In this document: positions 44,645 to 54,053 of the stretch, one piece after another | Numbering within the stretch: the stretch's first letter is position 1 | How the letters are laid out: each line of letters begins with the position of its first letter | Assembly: GCF_002900365.1 (NCBI RefSeq) | Contig: NZ_CP025979.1 | Location: forward strand, 4,092,001 to 4,156,000 | Reading direction: 5' to 3' | From: Escherichia marmotae | GTDB lineage: Bacteria > Pseudomonadota > Gammaproteobacteria > Enterobacterales > Enterobacteriaceae | DNA: 64,000 bases | Notes under the pieces: model-generated | The model's database searches: none | The model's input: the letters and a program-made list of their open reading frames with translations, nothing else | What the model was told of the DNA's origin: nothing | Translations under genes and position numbers: made by a program

Positions 44645-46162
44645 ATGTCTGAACAACACGTACAAGGCACTGACGCGGTAACCGATCTTAACAATGAACT
44701 GAAAACCCGTCGCGAAAAGCTGGCGAACCTGCGTGAGCAGGGGGTTGCTTTTCCGAACGATTTTCGTCGCGACCATACTTCTGACCAACTGCATACAGAC
44801 TTCGACGGCAAAGAGAACGAAGAGCTGGAGGAGTTGAACATCGAAGTGGCTGTTGCTGGTCGCATGATGACTCGTCGAATCATGGGTAAAGCCTCCTTCG
44901 TTACCCTGCAGGACGTCGGTGGCCGCATTCAGTTATATGTCGCTCGTGATGATCTGCCGGAAGGCGTTTATAACGATCAATTTAAGAAATGGGATCTTGG
45001 CGATATTATCGGCGCAAAAGGTAAGCTGTTTAAAACCAAGACCGGCGAACTGTCGATCCACTGCACCGAGCTGCGTCTGCTGACCAAAGCACTGCGTCCA
45101 CTGCCGGACAAATTCCACGGTTTGCAGGATCAGGAAGCGCGTTATCGTCAGCGTTATCTGGACCTCATCTCTAACGATGAATCCCGCAACACCTTTAAAG
45201 TTCGCTCGCAGATCCTCGCTGGCATCCGTCAGTTCATGGTGAACCGCGGCTTTATGGAAGTTGAAACCCCGATGATGCAGGTGATCCCTGGCGGTGCGGC
45301 AGCGCGTCCGTTTATTACCCATCACAATGCGCTGGATCTCGACATGTACCTGCGTATTGCGCCGGAACTGTACCTCAAGCGTCTGGTGGTTGGTGGCTTT
45401 GAACGAGTGTTCGAAATCAACCGTAACTTCCGTAACGAAGGTATTTCCGTGCGTCATAACCCAGAGTTCACCATGATGGAACTCTATATGGCTTACGCGG
45501 ATTACAAAGATCTGATTGAACTGACCGAATCGCTGTTCCGCACTCTGGCGCAGGATATTCTCGGTAAGACTGAAGTGACTTACGGTGATGTGAAGCTGGA
45601 CTTCGGTAAGCCGTTCGAAAAACTGACCATGCGTGAAGCGATTAAGAAATATCGTCCGGAAACTGATATGGCGGATCTGGATAACTTCGACTCTGCGAAG
45701 GCGATTGCTGAATCTCTCGGCATTCACGTGGAGAAGAGCTGGGGTCTGGGTCGTATCGTCACTGAGATCTTCGACGAAGTGGCAGAAGCGAATCTGATTC
45801 AACCGACCTTCATTACTGAATATCCGGCAGAAGTTTCTCCGTTGGCGCGCCGTAACGACGTCAACCCGGAAATCACCGATCGCTTTGAGTTCTTCATTGG
45901 TGGTCGTGAAATCGGTAACGGCTTTAGCGAACTGAATGATGCTGAAGATCAGGCACAGCGTTTCCTCGATCAGGTTGCAGCAAAAGATGCAGGCGACGAT
46001 GAAGCAATGTTCTACGATGAAGATTACGTTACTGCACTGGAACATGGTCTGCCGCCGACAGCAGGCCTGGGTATTGGTATCGACCGTATGGTTATGCTGT
46101 TCACCAACAGCCACACTATCCGTGACGTGATTCTGTTCCCGGCGATGCGTCCGGTAAAATAA
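44645..46162 (+). CDS. lysS: Lysyl-tRNA synthetase, constitutive
   Basis: 505 residues, class II synthetase. N-terminal OB-fold (about 60-150), then motif 2 FEINRNFRNEGISVRHNPEF (split in two here: FEINRNFRNEG and NPEFTMMELY) and motif 3 GLGIGIDRMVML (about 475). It charges tRNA-Lys. Nine bp after prfB, its usual partner. A terminator follows. Confidence 0.98.
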   Translation: MSEQHVQGTDAVTDLNNELKTRREKLANLREQGVAFPNDFRRDHTSDQLHTDFDGKENEELEELNIEVAVAGRMMTRRIMGKASFVTLQDVGGRIQLYVARDDLPEGVYNDQFKKWDLGDIIGAKGKLFKTKTGELSIHCTELRLLTKALRPLPDKFHGLQDQEARYRQRYLDLISNDESRNTFKVRSQILAGIRQFMVNRGFMEVETPMMQVIPGGAAARPFITHHNALDLDMYLRIAPELYLKRLVVGGFERVFEINRNFRNEGISVRHNPEFTMMELYMAYADYKDLIELTESLFRTLAQDILGKTEVTYGDVKLDFGKPFEKLTMREAIKKYRPETDMADLDNFDSAKAIAESLGIHVEKSWGLGRIVTEIFDEVAEANLIQPTFITEYPAEVSPLARRNDVNPEITDRFEFFIGGREIGNGFSELNDAEDQAQRFLDQVAAKDAGDDEAMFYDEDYVTALEHGLPPTAGLGIGIDRMVMLFTNSHTIRDVILFPAMRPVK

Positions 46163-46183
46163 GCCTTACGCGTAAGCACACAG

Positions 46184-46209
46184 CCCCGGCATTTGTCGGG
46201 GTTTTTTAT
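46184..46209 (+). terminator. lysS terminator
   Basis: ccccggc and gtcgggg arms around a short loop, then tttttt. It lies between the converging lysS and idi genes. Confidence 0.88.
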
Positions 46210-46754
46210 TTTTGTTGCGCGAAGGCTGACAACATTTTTCTGGCTTCGCTGTTTGTCGCCTGCATGACCATCCACGGACTGAACGCCCACGGTGTGGCAT
46301 CAATACTGCGTAATACTTCCGCTAAATCACACCATTGATAATCGATCACTTCATCATCGTTGAGCTGTAACGTACTGGTAATTCGTGCGGCAAATACCGG
46401 ACATACTTCATTTTCGACAATGCCATTCGGGTCAGTGGCGCGATAGTGGAAGTCTGGATAAACCGGTTCGGGTGGTGTTATTTCTACGCCCAGTTCATAG
46501 CGGCAACGGCGGATCACCGCCTCTTCATTGCTTTCACCCAGTTGCGGATGACCGCATACCGAGTTGGTCCACACACCTGGCCACGCTTTTTTGTTTAGTG
46601 CACGGCGAGTAACCAGCAATTGTCCTTTGGCGTTAAATAGCCAACAGGAGAAAGCGAGATGTAAGGGGGTATCAGCCGTGTGTGCAGCATATTTTTCCAG
46701 TGTTCCCGAAGGGACTCCCTGTGTATTCAGTAAAATGACGTGTTCCGTTGGCAT
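46206..46754 (-). CDS. idi: Isopentenyl-diphosphate delta-isomerase
   Basis: 182 residues. Nudix-fold type I isomerase: catalytic cysteine in SVCGHPQLGESNEEAVIRR (about 66-84) with the metal-binding histidines around it, and YRATDPNGIVENE with the second acidic site near 114. It interconverts IPP and DMAPP in isoprenoid synthesis. Converges on lysS, stop region touching the terminator. Confidence 0.97.
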   Translation of the reverse strand: MPTEHVILLNTQGVPSGTLEKYAAHTADTPLHLAFSCWLFNAKGQLLVTRRALNKKAWPGVWTNSVCGHPQLGESNEEAVIRRCRYELGVEITPPEPVYPDFHYRATDPNGIVENEVCPVFAARITSTLQLNDDEVIDYQWCDLAEVLRSIDATPWAFSPWMVMQATNSEARKMLSAFAQQK

Positions 46755-46875
46755 AATTTCTCACATGTAATTCTAATCATTCGTCATTATAGATAACTAA
46801 AATGTTAAATGATTAACCAAGTGAGTGTTATCGGCAACCGCCCGTTTTGAGCGGATGCCGACAGAGGAATGTCAG

Positions 46876-47001
46876 CTAAAAAAGCAGCATCATATATTTG
46901 AAGCGACTTTCAATAGCCATTGCAACACAGTCAGAAATGACAGGAATGGAGATCATAAAGAGCAATAACAGGCTGAATATAGCGCGCATTACAAGATTCA
47001 T
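46876..47001 (-). CDS. yqfG: Small membrane protein YqfG, coupled to uacT
   Basis: 41 residues from ATG 47001 to TAG 46876-46878, too short for a standard ORF scan. It reads MNLVMRAIFSLLLLFMIS then a hydrophobic turn (PVISDCVAMAIES) and ends RFKYMMLLF, a signal- or membrane-anchor-like segment plus a short tail. The uacT stop TAA is followed by a single T and then this ATG, so translation is very likely coupled. K-12 carries the same small gene (yqfG) here. Function is unknown; a role at the urate transporter is an inference from coupling. Confidence 0.8.
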   Translation of the reverse strand: MNLVMRAIFSLLLLFMISIPVISDCVAMAIESRFKYMMLLF

Positions 47002-47002
47002 A

Positions 47003-48451
47003 TTATTCACCATGCTCATTTTTCTTCAGCTTGCGCATCAGAAGCCACATGCGTACTGTCCTGACTTTTAAATCTTTATCAGAGACAGATTCTTTCACCA
47101 AATCGGCATGATGCTGATAGCCATTAAAGAAAACGTTCAGCACAACAGCGCTAAGGGTTGCCAACATAATGCCGCTATGCAGCAATGGTTGTAGTACGGC
47201 TGGTAACTTAGAAAAGAAATCGTGAGAAAGCGTTGGGGTCATGCCCACGCCAAGGCTGATTGCCACAATATAGAGGTTGTAACGGTTGGTGGTGTAGTTA
47301 CAACGCGACAGAATACGGATCCCTGTCGCCAGCACCATGCCGAACATGACAAGCCCTGCGCCACCAAGTACAAATTGCGGAATGGAAGCTACCAGCACTG
47401 CCATTTTGGGCACCATACCGAACAGAATAAGAATGATCCCGGAAGAGATACACACCCAGCGACTGTGAACGCGTGTTACGCTGACCAGACCGACGTTCTG
47501 CGAAAATGAGGTATGCGGGAAGCTGTTAAATGTACCGCCAATCATTGTTCCGACACCATCTACGCGCAGCCCGCGAATAATGTCTTGTGAAGAAAGTTTT
47601 CGACCAACAATTTCCCCCAAAGCCAGGAACATCCCCATCGACTCAATAAACACGATGATTAACACGGCGGTCATGGTCAGAATGGAAACAGGATCGAAAA
47701 CTGGCATACCAAACGACATTGGCGTGACAATGGCAAACCACGATGCATCATATAATCCGGACAGATTTACTTCGTTCATCATCCATGAAAGGAAGAAGCC
47801 AAATACAATCCCCAGTAATACGGCGACGTTGGACATAAATCCTTTCGCATAGCGAGTAATGAGCAAGATAAAAATTAAGACTGCGAAAGAGATGCCTAAA
47901 TAAACGGGATTGCCATATTGCGGATTGCCCTTACCACCAGCAGCCCAGTCAATACCAACCTGAATAATACTCAGCCCGATAGAGGTAATAACTACACCGG
48001 TAACCAGCGGTGGGAACAAAGGCATTAAGCGACCAATAAGTGGTGCTAATAATGTTGTGATAAACCCTGCTGCGATAGTCGCGCCAAAAATCCCCAGCAG
48101 GCCGATATCGGGGTTCATCCCAATGGCAATCATTGGCGTTACAGCCGCAAAGGTCACCGACATAATCACCGGCAGGCGGATCCCCATAAAGCGGCCGACA
48201 CCGATACATTGCAATAACGTGACGATCCCGCAGCAAAAGAGATCCGAGCTAATAAGCATTGCTATTGCTTCTTTGGAGAGGCCGAGTCTGTCACCAATCA
48301 TCAGTGGTACAGCGACCGCGCCTGCGTACATAACAAGGACGTGTTGCAGACCGAGTATGATCAACTTTCCTGGTGATAATATACGGTCAACCTCATCAGT
48401 GGGGCAGTCTTGCCCTGAAGATGAGGGTAATTGGGAATCTATGGCGCTCAT
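47003..48451 (-). CDS. uacT: Urate:H+ symporter
   Basis: 482 residues (YgfU), NCS2 nucleobase transporter family. About fourteen hydrophobic segments; the conserved NCS2 motif QNVGLVSVTRVHSR (about 318-331) and FTxxPxxVLGG-like FVLGGAGLVMFG (about 370) are visible. It imports urate. Followed directly by yqfG and divergent from uacF across a 435-bp control region. Confidence 0.95.
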   Translation of the reverse strand: MSAIDSQLPSSSGQDCPTDEVDRILSPGKLIILGLQHVLVMYAGAVAVPLMIGDRLGLSKEAIAMLISSDLFCCGIVTLLQCIGVGRFMGIRLPVIMSVTFAAVTPMIAIGMNPDIGLLGIFGATIAAGFITTLLAPLIGRLMPLFPPLVTGVVITSIGLSIIQVGIDWAAGGKGNPQYGNPVYLGISFAVLIFILLITRYAKGFMSNVAVLLGIVFGFFLSWMMNEVNLSGLYDASWFAIVTPMSFGMPVFDPVSILTMTAVLIIVFIESMGMFLALGEIVGRKLSSQDIIRGLRVDGVGTMIGGTFNSFPHTSFSQNVGLVSVTRVHSRWVCISSGIILILFGMVPKMAVLVASIPQFVLGGAGLVMFGMVLATGIRILSRCNYTTNRYNLYIVAISLGVGMTPTLSHDFFSKLPAVLQPLLHSGIMLATLSAVVLNVFFNGYQHHADLVKESVSDKDLKVRTVRMWLLMRKLKKNEHGE

Positions 48452-48886
48452 CAGTCATTCTCCTTTCGCTCGCCAGAGTAAAAAGCAACCGTTTACGTTA
48501 ATAAAACTGTCTAATGACATGCTCGTGGGATGCCAGTTTTAGCGATGAGAGGGAGTTATAGAATGGAAATGCGGAGGTAATCACATAATCGTGGTTAAAC
48601 CGAAAAAGTGAGAAAATAAATGGGCAGTGAAATTATCTCTAATTTTCTCATATTGATATTTCTTTAATCATTCTGGCATGTCGGACTCTCGCATTTAATG
48701 TTTTTGAGTCGGATACTTCTGTTTTTGGTAATGATGTTTAATGAATGAAAGCAGCATATATTGGGGGGCAATAATTTGATCTCAGTAGCAAAATGATTAT
48801 TAAATCGGGCATGTTCTATAATATATGCCCGTTTATTGCATCGCGACATTTGAGAAGACATAACTCATCAAATGAAAGGGATGCAA
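48452..48886. promoter_or_regulatory. uacT-uacF divergent control region
   Basis: 435 bp, AT-rich. A palindrome with tataat between its arms lies at 48806-48831 ahead of uacF. A 9-bp inverted pair tgagaaaat...attttctca lies at 48609-48650. A weak sigma-54-like match (tggcatc-ccac-gagca, minus strand 48535-48520) faces uacT. The urate operon is known to be induced under nitrogen or anaerobic conditions, but none of these sites is proven here. Confidence 0.6.
48806..48831. promoter_or_regulatory. Palindromic operator spanning a -10 box, uacF
   Basis: cgggcat and atgcccg are perfect inverted repeats separated by 12 bases that contain tataat (48817-48822). A repressor dimer at this palindrome would cover the -10 box. 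It lies 56 bases before the uacF ATG. Confidence 0.6.
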
Positions 48887-50803
48887 ATGAATAAGTTTAT
48901 CGCTGCTGATGCTGCGGAATGTATAGGCTGCCATGCCTGTGAAATTGCCTGTGCGGTGGCACACAATCAAGAACTCTGGCCGCTGAGTCATGACTTTCGA
49001 CCCCGTATCCACGTTGTTGGGAAAGGGCTGGCGGCTAATCCGGTGGCCTGCCATCATTGCAACAATGCTCCCTGCGTTACGGCTTGTCCGGTAAACGCTC
49101 TGACTTTTCAGCCCGATAGCGTACAACTGGACGAACAAAAATGTATTGGTTGTAAAAGATGCGCAATCGCTTGCCCCTTTGGGGTCATTGAGATGGCCGA
49201 TACTATTGCGCAGAAATGTGACCTTTGTAACCAGCGCAGTTCCGGCACGCAAGCTTGTATTGAGAGTTGTCCAACACAGGCGTTACGGCTGATGGATGAT
49301 AAAGGGTTACAGCAGATAAAAATGACCCGCCAGCGCAAAACGGCAGAAGGAAAAGCGTCAGAGGGAACTCCTCCATCCCGCCACGCGGCGTTGCTCCCTG
49401 TTAACCCACGCAAAGGCGCAGATAAAATTCCAGCGAATGAGCGGAAAAAACATTTTGGCGAAATTTATTGCGGGCTGGATCATCAACAAGCGGCTTATGA
49501 AAGCGAGCGATGTGTTTATTGTGCCGGGAAAGCCAACTGTAACTGGTTTTGCCCACTGCATAATGCGATTCCCGACTATGTTCATCTGGTACAGGAAGGG
49601 AAGATTATTGAAGCGGCAGAACTCTGTCACCAGACCAGCTCCTTACCAGAAATTTGCGGCAGGGTATGTCCACAGGACAGGCTTTGTGAAGGCGCATGTA
49701 CGTTAAAAGATCACTCTGGCGCTGTATCGATCGGGAATCTGGAACGCTACATCACCGATACCGCGCTGGCGATGGGCTGGCGTCCCGATGTCAGCCTGGT
49801 TGCTCCCCGCGTGGAAAAAGTGGCGGTGATTGGCGCAGGGCCAGCGGGGCTGGGGTGTGCTGATATTCTGGCACGCGCGGGCGTTCACGTTGATGTCTTT
49901 GATCGTCATCCAGAAATTGGCGGTATGCTAACGTTTGGCATTCCTCCGTTCAAGCTCGATAAAAGGGTATTAAGCCAGCGGCGTGAGATATTCACCGCAA
50001 TGGGAATCGACTTTCATCTCAACTGTGAAATTGGCCGCGATATCTCTTTCAACGAGTTAACGGTGGAATATGACGCAGTTTTCCTCGGTGTGGGGACTTA
50101 CGGGATGATGCGTGCAGATCTGCCGCATGAAGACGCTCCCGGTGTCATTCAGGCGCTACCGTTCCTGACCGCCCATACCCGCCAGCTTATGGGATTGCCG
50201 GAGTCTGGAGAGTATCCGCTGACGGAAGTTGAAGGTAAGCGAGTCGTGGTATTGGGCGGGGGCGATACGACTATGGATTGTTTGCGTACTTCCATCCGTC
50301 TGAATGCCGCCAGTGTGACCTGTGCTTATCGTCGTGATGAAGTCAGTATGCCGGGTTCTCGCAAAGAGGTGGTCAACGCGCGCGAGGAAGGCGTTGAGTT
50401 TCAGTTCAATGTTCAGCCGCAATATATCGCCTGTGATGACGATGGGCGTTTAACTGCGGTGGGTCTGATTCGTACTGCAATGGGGGAGCCTGGGCCAGAT
50501 GGTCGCCGTCGTCCACGTCCGGTGGCGGGGTCGGAGTTTGAGCTGCCCGCCGATGTTCTGATTATGGCCTTTGGTTTCCAGGCACATGCGATGCCGTGGT
50601 TGCAGGGCAGCGGAATTAAACTTGATAAATGGGGCCTGATTAAAACCGGCGACGCGGGATACTTATCTACTCAGACGCATCTGAAAAAAGTCTTTGCGGG
50701 TGGTGATGCCGTTCACGGCGCGGATCTGGTTGTTACCGCAATGGCCGCAGGAAGGCAGGCGGCGCGCGATATGTTAACTCTGTTTGATACAAAGGTATCG
50801 TGA
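48887..50803 (+). CDS. uacF: Fe-S/flavin oxidoreductase UacF (YgfT), urate catabolism
   Basis: 638 residues from ATG 48887 (MNKFIAADAAECIGC); ATGs at 48872 and 48881 lack homology. The N-terminal ferredoxin half has four 4Fe-4S cysteine groups: CIGCHACEIAC, CHHCNNAPC, CIGCKRCAIAC and CDLCN...CIESCP (about 12-135). A GltD-like part follows (VAVIGAGPAGLGCADIL about 320, VVVLGGGDTTMDC about 460). Similar proteins are needed for anaerobic, formate-linked urate breakdown. The stop overlaps the ygfS start by 4 bp. Confidence 0.92.
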   Translation: MNKFIAADAAECIGCHACEIACAVAHNQELWPLSHDFRPRIHVVGKGLAANPVACHHCNNAPCVTACPVNALTFQPDSVQLDEQKCIGCKRCAIACPFGVIEMADTIAQKCDLCNQRSSGTQACIESCPTQALRLMDDKGLQQIKMTRQRKTAEGKASEGTPPSRHAALLPVNPRKGADKIPANERKKHFGEIYCGLDHQQAAYESERCVYCAGKANCNWFCPLHNAIPDYVHLVQEGKIIEAAELCHQTSSLPEICGRVCPQDRLCEGACTLKDHSGAVSIGNLERYITDTALAMGWRPDVSLVAPRVEKVAVIGAGPAGLGCADILARAGVHVDVFDRHPEIGGMLTFGIPPFKLDKRVLSQRREIFTAMGIDFHLNCEIGRDISFNELTVEYDAVFLGVGTYGMMRADLPHEDAPGVIQALPFLTAHTRQLMGLPESGEYPLTEVEGKRVVVLGGGDTTMDCLRTSIRLNAASVTCAYRRDEVSMPGSRKEVVNAREEGVEFQFNVQPQYIACDDDGRLTAVGLIRTAMGEPGPDGRRRPRPVAGSEFELPADVLIMAFGFQAHAMPWLQGSGIKLDKWGLIKTGDAGYLSTQTHLKKVFAGGDAVHGADLVVTAMAAGRQAARDMLTLFDTKVS

Positions 50804-51291
50804 TGAAATCGTTAATTATCGTTAATCCGGCTGACTGTATTGGCTGCCGTACCTGTGAAGTTGCCTGTGTAGTCGCTCATCCGTCTGAACAGGAGTTGAA
50901 TGCCGATGTCTTTTTACCCCGGCTGAAGGTACAGCGGCTGGACAGCATTAGTACGCCAGTGATGTGCCACCAGTGCGAAAACGCTCCTTGTGTTGGCGCT
51001 TGTCACGTGCAGGCGTTGAGCATAGGGGAGCTGATGGTGCAGGCAAACTCTGCCCGCTGCATTGGTTGTCAGAGTTGTGTTAGTGCATGCCCATTTGGGA
51101 TGATCACTATTCAGTCGTTGTCCGGTCATACCCGGCAACAAATCGTGAAATGTGATCTCTGTGAACAGCGGGAAGAGGGGCCAGCCTGCGTTGAATCTTG
51201 CCCGACGCAGGCTTTGCAGTTGCTGACCGAGAGAGAACTCAAGCGAGTTCGCCAGCAGCGTATTGCAGCCAGCGGTGCGAATCCTCTTTGA
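50800..51291 (+). CDS. ygfS: 4Fe-4S ferredoxin-type protein YgfS
   Basis: 163 residues from ATG 50800 (MMKSLIIVNPADC), overlapping uacF by 4 bp. Three to four 4Fe-4S groups with the same spacing as the UacF N-terminus: CIGCRTCEVAC, CHQCENAPC, CIGCQSCVSAC and CDLCEQ...CVESCP. It looks like a free copy of that domain and may pass electrons to or from UacF and its partners. Converges on ghxQ with a terminator between. Confidence 0.92.
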   Translation: MMKSLIIVNPADCIGCRTCEVACVVAHPSEQELNADVFLPRLKVQRLDSISTPVMCHQCENAPCVGACHVQALSIGELMVQANSARCIGCQSCVSACPFGMITIQSLSGHTRQQIVKCDLCEQREEGPACVESCPTQALQLLTERELKRVRQQRIAASGANPL

Positions 51292-51297
51292 TAAAAA

Positions 51298-51325
51298 CCT
51301 CCGCGCTGAAAGGCGCGGAGAATCG
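51298..51325. terminator. Shared terminator between ygfS and ghxQ
   Basis: ctccgcgc and gcgcggag arms around tgaaag, in the 35-bp gap between the converging genes; A-rich before and T-containing after, so it may work both ways. Confidence 0.8.
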
Positions 51326-51326
51326 T

Positions 51327-52694
51327 TTAGATTGCCCAACCACCCGCGTAAAACGCGACCAGCGCGGCGGTAATGATAACAGTGCCGATATTCAGCTTGT
51401 GCCATTCGCGAGCAAAGACGCGACCTACGACCAGCGTCACAAACCCCAGCATAATACCGGTGACGATATTACAAGTCAGGACGATGAATACCGCGCAAAC
51501 CAGCCCTGCCATTGCATCAATAAAGTCATTGAAGTCCAGCTTTGAGACGTTGCTCAACATCAGTAGCCCAACGTACATCAGCGCGGGGGCGGTGGCATAA
51601 CCGGGGATCAGAAACGACAGCGGAGATAAAAACAGAATCAACAGAAACAGAACGCCAACCACGGTTGCGGTTAAACCGGTTTTACCCCCGGCTGCGGTCC
51701 CGGCCGCTGATTCGATATAAACTGCCGCAGGTGCTGCACCCACCAAACCGGAGAATATTGAACTTACCGAGTCACTGGTCAGGGCTTTGCCCCCGTTGAT
51801 AATCTGGTTGTCTTTATCCAGCAGATTCGCCTGGCCGGCTACGGCACGGATGGTGCCAGTGGCGTCAAACACGGCGGTCATCACCAGCGCCAGTACACTC
51901 GGAAGTACGGTTGGCTGGAGCGCGCCCATAATATCCAGACTGAAAATCAGAGACTTACCATCTTCGCCAGTCAGGCTCGGCATTGCCACCAGACCGTGGT
52001 ATTTCACCGCCGGATCAAAGATTAAGCCGATGATCGAGATGACGATAATGACCAACAAGATCCCGCCTGGTATGCGGCATTTTTCCAGACCGAAAATCAC
52101 CGCTAATCCCAGCAAGCTCATCAGCACCGGGAAGGAGGTAAACGCGCCGAGCGCAACCGGTAAGCCTTCAATCGGGTTTTTGATAACCATACCAACACCG
52201 TTAGCGGCAATCAGTAGCAGGAAAAGACCAATACCGATACCTGTACCGTGTGCAATACCCATCGGTAAATTACGCAAGATCCAGGTACGAATACCTGTTA
52301 CGGAGATGGCGGTGAATATCAACCCCATCAGAAAGACCGCCCCCAGTGCTACCGGAACGCTAATTTGTTGCCCGAGCACCAGACTGAATGCGGTAAATGC
52401 CGTTAAGGAAATGGCGCAACCAATCGCCATTGGCAGGTTAGCCCATAACCCCATCAGCAGGGAGCCAAAGCCTGCGACCAGACAGGTGGCAACAAAGACC
52501 GCTGCGGGAGGAAAACCTGCTTTACCCAGCATTCCCGGCACTACGATAACGGAGTAAACCATCGCCAGGAATGTGGTCAGGCCTGCCAGAACTTCCTGGC
52601 GAACGGTACTGCCACGAGCGGTAATTTTAAAATAATTATCCAGGGCGCCCTGTGGCTTTGATGCGCCCGGTGTTTGTAGGATGTCTCCAAACAT
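51327..52694 (-). CDS. ghxQ: Guanine/hypoxanthine permease
   Basis: 455 residues from ATG 52694 (MFGDILQTPGASKP); an upstream extension of the frame is rejected by homology. NCS2 family, AzgA-like subgroup with about twelve to fourteen membrane helices and the motif IESAAGTAAGGKTGLTA near 325. Imports guanine and hypoxanthine with protons. 25 bp after guaD, its metabolic partner. Confidence 0.93.
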   Translation of the reverse strand: MFGDILQTPGASKPQGALDNYFKITARGSTVRQEVLAGLTTFLAMVYSVIVVPGMLGKAGFPPAAVFVATCLVAGFGSLLMGLWANLPMAIGCAISLTAFTAFSLVLGQQISVPVALGAVFLMGLIFTAISVTGIRTWILRNLPMGIAHGTGIGIGLFLLLIAANGVGMVIKNPIEGLPVALGAFTSFPVLMSLLGLAVIFGLEKCRIPGGILLVIIVISIIGLIFDPAVKYHGLVAMPSLTGEDGKSLIFSLDIMGALQPTVLPSVLALVMTAVFDATGTIRAVAGQANLLDKDNQIINGGKALTSDSVSSIFSGLVGAAPAAVYIESAAGTAAGGKTGLTATVVGVLFLLILFLSPLSFLIPGYATAPALMYVGLLMLSNVSKLDFNDFIDAMAGLVCAVFIVLTCNIVTGIMLGFVTLVVGRVFAREWHKLNIGTVIITAALVAFYAGGWAI

Positions 52695-52719
52695 AATGAT
52701 GTCCTCACGAGGTTTATTA

Positions 52720-54039
52720 TTAGTTACGTTCGTACACCAGACGACCATCAACGTAGGTGCGGTAGATCGAACGATCATCGCCCAGCGTCATCATCACGAA
52801 CAATTTATCGACTAAAGATACAGAGTTGTCATAGCGCAGTTGCTGTAGCGGTGTGGCAGTGGGTTCCATCACTACAAAATCAGCCTCTTTGCCTGGTAAA
52901 AAATTGCCAATCAGGTTGTCAAGGCCCAGAGATTTCGCGCCGCCGAGCGTGGCAAGGTAAAACGCTTCATAGGCTGAGAGACGATAGCCCTGTAATTGCA
53001 ACACTTTGTAGGCTTCGTTCAGTGTTTGCAGCATGTTGAAGGTGGTTCCGGCACCGATATCGGTTCCCATGCCCACTTTAACTTTCTTCTGCCATGCTTT
53101 TTGCAGATTGAATAAGCCACTACCGAGATAAAGGTTGGAGGTCGGACAGAAAGCGATGCTGGATTGAGTTTCGCTAAGGCGATCCCACTCTTTTTCTTCC
53201 AGATGGACGCAGTGAGCAAAGACGCAGTTTTTACCGGTCAGACCGTACTGGTGGTAAACATCCAGATAACCATCATGTTCAGGATAAAGTGATTTCACCC
53301 AGGCAATTTCATCTTTGTTTTCACAGAGATGGGTATGTACCCACGTATCGGGGTACTCTTTTTTCAGGCGTTGCGCCATTGCCATCTGTTCGGGCGATGA
53401 AGTGGGGGCGAAGCGTGGCGTAATGGCGTACAACAGACGACCATTTTTGTGCCAGCGTTTGATCAGCTCTTTGCTTTGCAGATAGCTGCTTTCGGCGGTA
53501 TCAAGCAGATAATCCGGCGCGTTGCGATCCATCATCACCTTACCGGCAATCATGCGCATATTGATATGACTGGCGGCTTCAAACAGTGCATCAACGGATT
53601 GCGGATGAACCGTACCAAACACCAGTGCCGTGGTTGTGCCGTTACGTAAAAGTTGCTTGATGAAGAACGCCGACATTTCACGGGCGTACTCTAAATCCTC
53701 ATAGCGACGTTCAGTAGGGAAGGTGTGTTTATTCAACCATTCCAGCAATTGTTCGCCATAGGCACCGACCATTTCACTTTGCGGGTAATGGATATGCGTA
53801 TCGACAAAGCCCGGTACTATCAGTTTGCCGCGATAGTCGCGAACGCGAATGGTGTCAGGAATTTGATGCTTGCCGTCTTCCCATTCGCCAAACCATTCCA
53901 CCTTCCCCTGTTTAATGAGTAATAAACCGTCCTCAATAAAACGCAGCGCAGAGGCAATCTCTTCCGGGTTATCGACTGTACGGGTGACATCAATAAAACT
54001 GCCTCGTACTGCTTTTAACGTGTGTTCTCCTGACATCAT
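52720..54039 (-). CDS. guaD: Guanine deaminase
   Basis: 439 residues from ATG 54039 (MMSGEHTLKAVR). Zinc amidohydrolase converting guanine to xanthine. Metal motifs: PGFVDTHIHYPQ (about 80), HTHLCENKDE near 237-246, FAHCVHLEE near 275 and GTDIGAGTT (about 328). Guanine imported by GhxQ thus yields xanthine, the substrate of the XdhD system or of XanQ-linked exchange. 14 bp after xanQ. Confidence 0.97.
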   Translation of the reverse strand: MMSGEHTLKAVRGSFIDVTRTVDNPEEIASALRFIEDGLLLIKQGKVEWFGEWEDGKHQIPDTIRVRDYRGKLIVPGFVDTHIHYPQSEMVGAYGEQLLEWLNKHTFPTERRYEDLEYAREMSAFFIKQLLRNGTTTALVFGTVHPQSVDALFEAASHINMRMIAGKVMMDRNAPDYLLDTAESSYLQSKELIKRWHKNGRLLYAITPRFAPTSSPEQMAMAQRLKKEYPDTWVHTHLCENKDEIAWVKSLYPEHDGYLDVYHQYGLTGKNCVFAHCVHLEEKEWDRLSETQSSIAFCPTSNLYLGSGLFNLQKAWQKKVKVGMGTDIGAGTTFNMLQTLNEAYKVLQLQGYRLSAYEAFYLATLGGAKSLGLDNLIGNFLPGKEADFVVMEPTATPLQQLRYDNSVSLVDKLFVMMTLGDDRSIYRTYVDGRLVYERN

Positions 54040-54053
54040 TGACTCCTTTATTG

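Noticed and set aside
44933..46114. 393-codon open frame antisense to lysS
   Set aside because: Same cause as the pgk shadow; lysS is a full-length recognised gene on the other strand.
48520..48535. Possible sigma-54 promoter for uacT
   Set aside because: GG-GC spacing is right but the -12 element reads gagca rather than ttgca; too weak alone.
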